Origin: Akkermansiaceae bacterium UBA5020
Lineage (GTDB): Bacteria > Verrucomicrobiota > Verrucomicrobiia > Verrucomicrobiales > DEV007
Length of the DNA stretch: 22,248 nucleotides
NCBI GenBank assembly: GCA_002396885.1
Contig: DGXY01000066.1
Coordinates: 1 to 22,248 of the forward strand
Direction of reading: 5' to 3'
Below, piece by piece: positions 14,493-21,101 of the stretch. How positions within the stretch are numbered: the first letter of the stretch is position 1; each line of letters begins with the position of its first letter. Under the pieces are notes generated by a model, which saw only the letters and a program-made list of their open reading frames with translations, was not told the DNA's origin and made no database searches. Position numbers and translations under genes: made by a program.

Positions 14493-16532
14493 TTAGCGCA
14501 GAACAACTCGCGGAGTAACCCACGTCGCCCAGTCGCCTGAGGGTTCGATGAGCGGATCGACGATGAAGGCGATGCTGACTTCGCGACCACGGAAGCCGTC
14601 GAGATCGATCTCTGCCGGCACGCGCTCGGCGCCCTTGAGCTGGCGTGCGAAGACTTCACGTCCGTCGATCTCGATGGCGAAGGCGGCGCCGCTGCTCTTC
14701 GCGTTGTTCAGCAGCGCGTCAAAGGTGAGCAGGCAGCGCTTCGCATCCGCAGCGGGAATCGCGACGAGGTAGGTCAGCAGGGCGCGGCCTTTCGGCTTCG
14801 GATGCTGCTGCAGCGCATCCTCCGGCACTTCGTCCGGCGGGCCGATGCGCCGCAGCTCGACTGACTGCACATTCTCCTGTTGCGCCTTCGCCCGCTGTGC
14901 GACGAAGTCGAAGACCACGTGCCCCGTCTCGCGCTTCACCGCACGCGGCGGGTCGAACGTTGTCGCCACGACATCACTCCAGTCCTTACGCCCGACGATG
15001 GGCAGCGCAAAGGCGAACGCGGCCTCTTCCTCCGGCGTGCCGGCCTTTTGCACGACGTCCCATAGCTTCCGCGCGCGGCCAACGCCGTGCACGTTTGCAC
15101 TGCCATCGTGCTCGCGGATGCCGAAGAGGAGACCATACTCGTGAGGATGATCGACATGGCGATGATACAGGAAGGACTCGATGCCCGGCAGCGCCTGCAC
15201 CTTCTTCCACGCGAGCGCGAAGGCGGCGGCTTGCGCGAGTTCACCGTCGGGACCGGGCGGGCAGTAAAAGCCTTGTTCGGTCAGCACGATCCGGCGGGGT
15301 TGGCCCTCGAACAGGAAGCGCGGCTGGCGCAGGAAGGCGGGCAGCACCTCGAGATTGTGAAAAGTGATCCGCGGCGCGTCGAACCGCAGGGGCGCGGAGC
15401 GGTCATTCCAAAAAATTGGCTGTCTAAGGTTCTCCGGATACGGATGATGCGCGAGGTTCCAGGGAAAATCGCCTTCCCGTTTGGCTCGATCGTTAACTCC
15501 TTCCAGAACCTCCACGCCGGTGAAGTCGTGGGTCCGATCCGTCGTCGCGGTAAGCGTCCAGTGATGGTCGAGCGAGATAAAGATCGGGAAGTCCGCGTGG
15601 ACGCTGCGCGTGGCCAGATCGGCGATGCGCAGCGCGACGCTGTATTCGCGTAATAACACCTCCGGCTCGACCGCTCCCAGGTGATACCAGACCCAGTGAT
15701 TCTGCACTTCGTTACCGATCACGAGCCCGGCGATCTGGCCGAACTTCGCGTCTTCGCGCGTGTAGCGATCCACCAGCCAGTGGAGGATCGCACGGTAGAA
15801 GAAGACGCCTTCCTCCGTCGCCGTGTTGAACGCCGCCGGTCCCTCCGGAACCGTCGCCGGATCGGTGAGGGGATGCACGAGCGGCGATGTCCGGGACATG
15901 GTCTTCGGAACGGTATTCCCGAGGATGCCGGTCACGCGCATTTTCGCTGCGTGAAGCGCGTGCAATTCGCGATCAAGCGCCGCGACCGCAGCCGGGCGAA
16001 GCCCGATCTTTCTCCCCTCAAACTCGAAGCTGAGCTCGGGTTCCACGCTCTGCCAATCGATCAGCCAGCCGATGTTGATGTTCTGGTTCGACTGCCCGAA
16101 GCCGAGCGCCTTGCCATCTTCGACGTCGAGCAGGCAGGCGATCCCTTTCTTGTTCGCGAGCGAGCCGAGGGAGTTCGTCCGCTGTGGGAGCGCGGAGAAA
16201 TCCGTGACATGCTGCGGCGGACCAAGCGCCTTCCCGCCCGCGCGGAGTTCAAACTTCGCGAAGAGCCGGTCGCGCTTGCCATCGAAGCGAGGCACCGTTG
16301 CCTCCGCACCTGCGCCGCTCCACAAAACGCGGCCTTCTCCGGTCGCCGAGGTATGCAGCGGCAACTCGCGAATCTCCGTCGTTCCCGCACTGGGCGGCCA
16401 CGCAAAGCGCAGCGAATCCGGCGTGATCGCGACACGTAGCGGTGGTTCGTCTGCGCGGACAAGATTGCTGAAAACGACGAGCGCGGTCAGCAGGCAGAGA
16501 GTGAGGAAGTCGAAGAAGCGGCGAAATTTCAT
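14493..16532 (-). CDS. DUF5722-like secreted TIM-barrel protein, candidate glycoside hydrolase
   Basis: The product is 679 residues; the ATG at 16532 is chosen because it begins the signal peptide (MKFRRFFDFLTLCLL, cleavage near VRA). The central part has the order expected of clan GH-A beta/alpha barrels: GLVIGNEVQNHW puts an Asn-Glu pair at 274-275, the usual acid/base position, and RRIVLTEQGFY puts Glu419 at the usual nucleophile position, with HHPYPENL between them. A C-terminal region from about 580 looks like a beta-sandwich. I recall this arrangement as DUF5722; the glycosidase reading is inferred from the two Glu positions. It stands apart from its neighbours, with its own upstream region copied from the same source as the sulfatase operon leader. 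Confidence 0.75.
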   Translation of the reverse strand: MKFRRFFDFLTLCLLTALVVFSNLVRADEPPLRVAITPDSLRFAWPPSAGTTEIRELPLHTSATGEGRVLWSGAGAEATVPRFDGKRDRLFAKFELRAGGKALGPPQHVTDFSALPQRTNSLGSLANKKGIACLLDVEDGKALGFGQSNQNINIGWLIDWQSVEPELSFEFEGRKIGLRPAAVAALDRELHALHAAKMRVTGILGNTVPKTMSRTSPLVHPLTDPATVPEGPAAFNTATEEGVFFYRAILHWLVDRYTREDAKFGQIAGLVIGNEVQNHWVWYHLGAVEPEVLLREYSVALRIADLATRSVHADFPIFISLDHHWTLTATTDRTHDFTGVEVLEGVNDRAKREGDFPWNLAHHPYPENLRQPIFWNDRSAPLRFDAPRITFHNLEVLPAFLRQPRFLFEGQPRRIVLTEQGFYCPPGPDGELAQAAAFALAWKKVQALPGIESFLYHRHVDHPHEYGLLFGIREHDGSANVHGVGRARKLWDVVQKAGTPEEEAAFAFALPIVGRKDWSDVVATTFDPPRAVKRETGHVVFDFVAQRAKAQQENVQSVELRRIGPPDEVPEDALQQHPKPKGRALLTYLVAIPAADAKRCLLTFDALLNNAKSSGAAFAIEIDGREVFARQLKGAERVPAEIDLDGFRGREVSIAFIVDPLIEPSGDWATWVTPRVVLR

Positions 16533-16603
16533 GCGTGAAGTAAAACGCCTTTCGATTCGGAAATACATGACCTAGATCTGCCAAAAGTTGTTATCTTCCT
16601 GCC

Positions 16604-16731
16604 ATGTCCACCAACTCCATCCAGAGAGCCTTTTTCGCCAGCATGGCTGAGCCACAGGCATTCCGGCTCTTGTTTGATCAGCAGCCCGACATGTTCTTCT
16701 TTGTGAAGGATCGCGAGAGCTGCCTCATCGC
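16604..16731 (+). pseudogene. N-terminal fragment of a PAS/AraC-type regulator (copy C)
   Basis: An ATG at 16604 opens MSTNSIQRAFFASM, followed by LFDQQPDMFFFVKDRES. It aligns codon for codon with copy A (start at 8653), and most differences are single-base. The frame runs on to 16921 through antisense of the XRE fragment. Like copy A it is divergent from the secreted-enzyme gene to its left, the position of a local regulator, but lacks the rest of the PAS domain and all of the DNA-binding domain. Confidence 0.45.
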
Positions 16732-16893
16732 TGCCAGCTTGCCGATGTATTTGCGACTCAGCCCACTCTCTCGAGCCAGCCCATACTTGCTCAGTCCACA
16801 GCGTTCCCGGAGTTCTTGCAAGCGGCGTGGCAACGGCTCGTGGATGCGCTCGGCGTGGTCGTGGGAGTCGCGGTTGTCCGGCGCGGTGGTCAT
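16732..16893 (-). pseudogene. Truncated XRE-type helix-turn-helix fragment (copy C)
   Basis: From an ATG at 16893 the minus strand encodes MTTAPDNRDSHDHAER, then PLPRRLQELRERCGLSKYGL and ARESGLSRKYIGKLA. This copy keeps the more canonical SGLSRKYI recognition helix, compared with SGIIREYI in copy A. The domain is cut at the same place as in copy A, and the frame ends at 16678 shortly after the junction. Confidence 0.6.
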
Positions 16894-16963
16894 TGGGAAG
16901 TGCGCATTAATCAAGATGTGAGAGCGGCCCCTTGCCAAAGGGCTAGCTCATGAGGGCATCCGT

Positions 16964-19411
16964 TCACCGCCCCCACAGCTTCGCGAACTTCTCTGTAACG
17001 TGGAAGCCATCCTTGCCAGTGGCGGAGAAGGCGGTGCGCTCGACTTTGTCATCGCGGACGCGTGTGCGGCCGACGTTGAAGTGCCAGGGGAAGAGGTCTT
17101 TCGGCTGGGCACCATCGATGCCTTTGGTGGGATCGAGCGTGAAGGCCTCTGCGCCGACGATGGGCAGGCGCATCTCGATGCTCCAGCGGTCCGCGCCGCG
17201 ATGCACGGCGACTTGCGCGCCGCTCGTCCAGTCCACACCCTTGCCGCCGGGGGCATGGTCGAGGTCATAAACGGCTCCGGCAGGATTGATGGAGATCTCG
17301 TAATAGCTGCGGGATGACGTCTCGATGAGTAGCGTGATGTGATCGCCTGCCCGTAGTTTGGGATCGTCGTTCTTCGTCGTGCTGCTTTGCAGACCTTTCA
17401 TGTCCGGCTCCAGGCAGACGATGCCGATGTGCAGCGTGCTGCCCTCGCGTTGAATCTGGAAGCTACTATTGCACTTCGGCTGCGGGTCCTGCGGACGCAG
17501 CTTGATGAGCGGCGCGATGCGAACGGTGCTCCAATACGCTTGGTCCACCTTGCCATCGAGCGGCTTGCTGCCGAGCGGTTTGGCTCCGGTGTTGACGGTT
17601 TCGAGCACGCGGTAGTCGAGATCGGTCTCGCGCTTGCGGCTGATCTGCACACGCAGGGCCTCCAGCGGCTTCATGGTGTCGGCGATCTGCTGGATGCGAC
17701 GACTGGGAAGGCTCGCGGGATCGGCGGCGGCCTTCGCTTTGGCCAAAAGATCGAATGATTCGCCGATTTTGACCGCGTCGGTGCTCATCTGCATCCAGTT
17801 GGCCTCCGCATGTGTGATGAAGGCCTTCATCGCCTCCGCAGCAGGGCCGTAGTAGCTGGTGCAATAGTCCGCGAGCATCGCCTCCACGTCCTGGTTCGTA
17901 TCCCAGTAGAGCCGTGCGGTGACGTAGAGGTTGAAATGCTCGATGGCGAGGTCGTGGTAGCCAAAGGACTGCTCCTTGCCCGCCGGATGCGCGTAAATCT
18001 CCACCTGCTCGCCGAGGCTCACACCTTTCAACTCGCGCAGGTCGCGGCTAATTTGCTTCGTGTAGTAAACCGGGCGTCCGGCCTGTTCCGGGCGGGCATT
18101 CGTGCTGAAGTCCCAGGTGATGTATTTGCCTGAGGACAGTTTTTTGAGCCATTCGGCACGCCATTGTTTGCGCTCGTTCCATTTAGACTCCTCCCAAAAC
18201 TCCTGCCGATGCCGCACATCGATCAGCGCGAGGTTCGGACTGAGTTTCTCGATCTTTTCCGGCGGCATGGTGTAGGCCCCGTAGGCCAAGGCGCTGACGA
18301 GACGCTCGGGATGACTGCGATGCACCTCCAACGCCACACGGTTCAAGTAGCCGAACACATGATCCGACATCGCACCAGCCCATCCACGCAGCGGCGTTTG
18401 TTGGGCCTGCCACGCCGGATCATCAGAGGTGCGGCCACTGTAGCCATCCGTGAGGTCGATGTTGTGCATCGGCTCTTGGAAGTGATCGAACATCGCACGT
18501 GTTTGTTTCACCTGTTTCTCAAACAGCAGCGGCGAGAGCAGGTTTGGCATGCCTTCACCGCTCGTCACCCGTTTCCCATCCGTCAGCAAATACAGCTCCG
18601 GGTGCTTCTGCTTCATCTCCTCACGGTTGATGACAAACTTCAGCCCGTGGCACATCTGCGGGAAACCCACAATGTCCGCGCCAAAGTTCAAACCGAGCCG
18701 CAGATTCCACAGTGCTCGTTCGCCGATGCCGGTGTGCTGGGTGTAGTAAACGAAGCGCCGCAGCCCAAAGTCCGGCGTCACCGTGCGCTCCACCTGCGGC
18801 AGCGCGATAGTCGCCATCTTGGGCACCACCTCGCCGATCTCCCCCGGCGCGAACCACCGGCAGCCGAGACCGCGCAGGAACTCGTTCACCGCATTGAAGG
18901 TCCCCGCGTCATCCGTCATCCACACATCGAGCTCGGGATGGTAGAGCTGATAGAGCTCGCTTGCCGTGTTCCAAAACGTTTCGCCCGTGATCTTGTCCCA
19001 TTCGGCATTCACACGGGCGGCTTCGTTCTTGTCCCGCTTCCTTCCCCAAGGCTCAATCGGCACAAAGTCCTTGTCTGCGCCCAGTAGCGCCAGCCAGTCT
19101 TTGCCCGACGCCATACGAAACGCGCCATGCTTGAGGTTTTGGGTGGAAAGCCCCAGTTCCCCGGTGAAACGGCTCATGCCGACGAAAATCGCCGTTTTGC
19201 CCACGCTTCGCTCTGTGACGACCGGCAGCGTCGCACCCGACATTTTCGCGAGGGTGCTTTGCAGCTCTTTGGCGGCCAGTTTGGTCATCCGCGCCGGTTT
19301 TTCAGCGATGACGATCTCAGCCAGAGCTTGGCCGTTTTCGACGAAAAAGGTGTCCGCCTGAAGCGGATTCAGAGCAGCGATGAACAGAACTGAGTGGATG
19401 AAGTGGCGCAT
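16964..19411 (-). CDS. Secreted DUF4838 protein with C-terminal CBM9-like domain
   Basis: The product is 815 residues with a signal peptide of about 19 residues (cleavage after PLQA). Residues 20-195 resemble the small alpha/beta domain that precedes the barrel in GH20 enzymes (LAAKELQSTLAKMSGATLPV). The middle, about 200-580, matches DUF4838 as I remember it, with NEFLRGLGCRWFAPGEIGEVVP at its entry and a barrel-like core (LALIDVRHR, YITWDFSTN). Residues from about 617 (PLDGKVDQAYWSTV) to the end form a CBM9-like sugar-binding domain. The catalytic role is not established for the family; the domain order suggests a glycan-active enzyme. It starts nine bases after the anti-sigma gene, so it is the likely main target of the ECF switch. 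Confidence 0.88.
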   Translation of the reverse strand: MRHFIHSVLFIAALNPLQADTFFVENGQALAEIVIAEKPARMTKLAAKELQSTLAKMSGATLPVVTERSVGKTAIFVGMSRFTGELGLSTQNLKHGAFRMASGKDWLALLGADKDFVPIEPWGRKRDKNEAARVNAEWDKITGETFWNTASELYQLYHPELDVWMTDDAGTFNAVNEFLRGLGCRWFAPGEIGEVVPKMATIALPQVERTVTPDFGLRRFVYYTQHTGIGERALWNLRLGLNFGADIVGFPQMCHGLKFVINREEMKQKHPELYLLTDGKRVTSGEGMPNLLSPLLFEKQVKQTRAMFDHFQEPMHNIDLTDGYSGRTSDDPAWQAQQTPLRGWAGAMSDHVFGYLNRVALEVHRSHPERLVSALAYGAYTMPPEKIEKLSPNLALIDVRHRQEFWEESKWNERKQWRAEWLKKLSSGKYITWDFSTNARPEQAGRPVYYTKQISRDLRELKGVSLGEQVEIYAHPAGKEQSFGYHDLAIEHFNLYVTARLYWDTNQDVEAMLADYCTSYYGPAAEAMKAFITHAEANWMQMSTDAVKIGESFDLLAKAKAAADPASLPSRRIQQIADTMKPLEALRVQISRKRETDLDYRVLETVNTGAKPLGSKPLDGKVDQAYWSTVRIAPLIKLRPQDPQPKCNSSFQIQREGSTLHIGIVCLEPDMKGLQSSTTKNDDPKLRAGDHITLLIETSSRSYYEISINPAGAVYDLDHAPGGKGVDWTSGAQVAVHRGADRWSIEMRLPIVGAEAFTLDPTKGIDGAQPKDLFPWHFNVGRTRVRDDKVERTAFSATGKDGFHVTEKFAKLWGR

Positions 19412-19420
19412 GAGATCAGA

Positions 19421-20320
19421 TCAAGGGATGGATGGTGATTCGACAAAGGACACCTGCACGGCATCCACGTAATGGGGTTTCCTGGCCTGCGATTTGGCGT
19501 GGTTTTTGACACCGAAGAAAACCACAAGGCAACGAGCTTTGCCGGGAACCTGCATTCGCAAGCCGATGGATTGCCACTTGGCGTTGCCAAGTGGGTTCTC
19601 AAAGCATGTTTCGGCTGACGCGATGGATTCGTCCCGTTGAATAAACCAATGTCGGGCAAACCAATCGGGACCAAGCCGCTCGGGCGCTTCGTTGACGGCA
19701 TAAGCCCGGACCGTGTAGTGAGGCGAGCTGTCAGGATCTGCACTGGCAAAGGAAGCGCTGACTTCGATTTCGCGCAAAGCCCTGCCGGAGGGAGGAAGAG
19801 CAATGATCTGATACAGCCGAGGAAACAGAACGGGTTTTCCATAGGTGGTGGTCTCCAGCCTGAGCATGTGATGACCATCCTCAGGCGTCACTCCATTCTC
19901 CCTAGGCACCACCTTCGCCACATCTCCGGTCCAAAGCGCTGGCGCGGGAGGAAAACCCTTCGCCAAAGGCATCTGAGCATCCTCGAAACTCGGCTGCAGC
20001 ATAGCGAGCGGAGTCTTCTTCACCCCATGCTGCCCCACGATTCCAAACACCACGGACGTGCAGAACATACCAAACACAATCCCCGCGGCCGCTGCCGCGA
20101 GTGGACGCCAGGAGAGCCAGATGGAACGACGGGGAGCCACCGACGGCTGCGATCTGCGAACTCCCGCAAGCGCGGAATCAAGATGCGCATAGCGCAGAAA
20201 GTCCTGACGCACGCTCGCATCCTTCACGATGAGTGATTCCAACTCCTGCGTCTCTTCCAGCGAAGCAACGCCGTCCAAGTAAAGGCGCATCAGTTCAAGC
20301 TCATGTTCAGTTCGATTCAT
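19421..20320 (-). CDS. Membrane anti-sigma factor with extracytoplasmic carbohydrate-binding-like domain
   Basis: The product is 299 residues. The first 60 are an acidic cytoplasmic helical segment (ELELMRLYLDGVASLEETQELESLI), as in FecR/zinc-finger-less anti-sigma factors of PVC bacteria. One transmembrane helix follows at about 72-95. The remaining 200 residues face outward and have a beta-sandwich pattern: SFEDAQMPLAKGFPP, LWTGDVAKVV, NGVTPEDGHHMLRLE, then QSIGLRMQVPGKARCLVVFF. This resembles carbohydrate-binding or LamG-like sensor modules. Its start overlaps the stop of the ECF sigma gene (ATGA at 20317-20320), so the two are translationally coupled. The likely role is to hold the sigma factor inactive until the outer domain senses a ligand, perhaps a glycan. 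Confidence 0.8.
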   Translation of the reverse strand: MNRTEHELELMRLYLDGVASLEETQELESLIVKDASVRQDFLRYAHLDSALAGVRRSQPSVAPRRSIWLSWRPLAAAAAGIVFGMFCTSVVFGIVGQHGVKKTPLAMLQPSFEDAQMPLAKGFPPAPALWTGDVAKVVPRENGVTPEDGHHMLRLETTTYGKPVLFPRLYQIIALPPSGRALREIEVSASFASADPDSSPHYTVRAYAVNEAPERLGPDWFARHWFIQRDESIASAETCFENPLGNAKWQSIGLRMQVPGKARCLVVFFGVKNHAKSQARKPHYVDAVQVSFVESPSIP

Positions 20321-20850
20321 GTCGGTTCCTCCTGTGCGAGCACCCGCTGAGTGCAGTTCATCAATGCGATGCGAATGCGGTGCAACGATTTGTAGAGGGC
20401 CATCGCACTACGGCCCACCCGCGCTGCAAGTTCATCAATGCGCACCCCTGGCTTGTAGGCCTCATCCACCAACGAGCGTTGATCATCCTTCAATTTTCGA
20501 AGGCAATCATTCAAAGCCCGACGCTCCGCCTCAAATGCATCCTCCGATTCCTCGGAAGCCACTGCCAGCAACCGCAGCGCCTCATCGCCAAACACATGCC
20601 GATCCCGGCGACGAGTCCGCAGAAATTCCATCGCCACAAAGCGCGCCACTCCAAACGCCCAGCGGCGAAAGTCATCCATGCTGGTGATGTCCTCAAACTT
20701 CCGCCACAGCACCGCCGCCACATCCTGCATCACCTCGCGCGAATCCTCCAACGTTGGCACCAACGACCGCACAAAGCCACGCAACGATTCCTCATGCTCC
20801 ACATAGAGTCGGAGGAAGAGGTCATGGCGTTGCTTTTCGGAGTTGGTCAC
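20317..20850 (-). CDS. ECF-family RNA polymerase sigma factor
   Basis: The product is 177 residues, typical for an ECF sigma. Region 2 spans about 14-83: FLRLYVEHEESLRGFVRSL, EVMQDVAAVLWRKF, then DDFRRWAFGVARFVAMEFLR for -10 recognition and core binding. Region 4 spans about 108-165: LRKLKDDQRSLVDEAYKPGV, then IDELAARVGRSAMALYKSLH, the -35 binding helix-turn-helix. The start codon is GTG at 20850; an ATG a little upstream in another frame closes at once. There is no evident Shine-Dalgarno site. It overlaps the anti-sigma gene by four bases, and the DUF4838 gene follows, so this is a three-gene self-contained regulatory operon, probably autoregulated. Confidence 0.93.
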   Translation of the reverse strand: MTNSEKQRHDLFLRLYVEHEESLRGFVRSLVPTLEDSREVMQDVAAVLWRKFEDITSMDDFRRWAFGVARFVAMEFLRTRRRDRHVFGDEALRLLAVASEESEDAFEAERRALNDCLRKLKDDQRSLVDEAYKPGVRIDELAARVGRSAMALYKSLHRIRIALMNCTQRVLAQEEPT

Positions 20851-20923
20851 TAAACAAACATGACCAGTAACCGCTTCATTTGCCGAAAAAAGTTTTCAGA
20901 GCGCGAAAATACACGGCTGGTGC

Positions 20924-21008
20924 CACTATGACGAGTCAGGGTGGATGTGGCTCAGACTTAATGCTTCTCGGAGTTCCTGAATACGCCTCGGCATCTGCTC
21001 GCAGATGT
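20924..21008 (-). pseudogene. Decayed XRE-type helix-turn-helix fragment (copy E)
   Basis: The minus strand reads MPRRIQELREALSLSH and then IHPDSS and a TAG. The first part aligns with PRRLQELRERCGLSK of the less decayed copies; the recognition-helix part is lost. Over about 84 bases it aligns gap-free with copy D (14258-14360) and shares with it CAGGGYGGATGTRGCTYAGA, absent from copies A and C. The flanks (20851-20923 and 21009-21101) hold no gene or terminator that I recognise. Confidence 0.5.
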
Positions 21009-21101
21009 TTTGCCGATGTTTGCTCCACCTGCTGCTGCTTCAAACGTCAGTGTGCGGAGAAACCCGCAGAGACTCATGTGGGAAGCAGGTGATCAGTGGC
21101 A

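Larger units (their letters stand above)
16480..16893. repeat. Chimeric leader/regulator direct repeat, copy C
   Basis: This is the partner of 8529-8942, in the same orientation. It covers the first codons of the DUF5722-like gene, the untranslated leader (shared run CTGCCAAAAGTTGT near 16579), the plus-strand PAS/AraC-like stump and the minus-strand XRE stump with the same junction (near 16731). The segment from 16894 to the stop at 16964 has nothing further that I recognise. Confidence 0.85.

Noticed and set aside
8529..16893. The large repeat as ends of a composite transposon
   Set aside because: The copies are direct and contain no transposase or terminal inverted repeats, and the genes between them do not look like cargo distinct from the surroundings.
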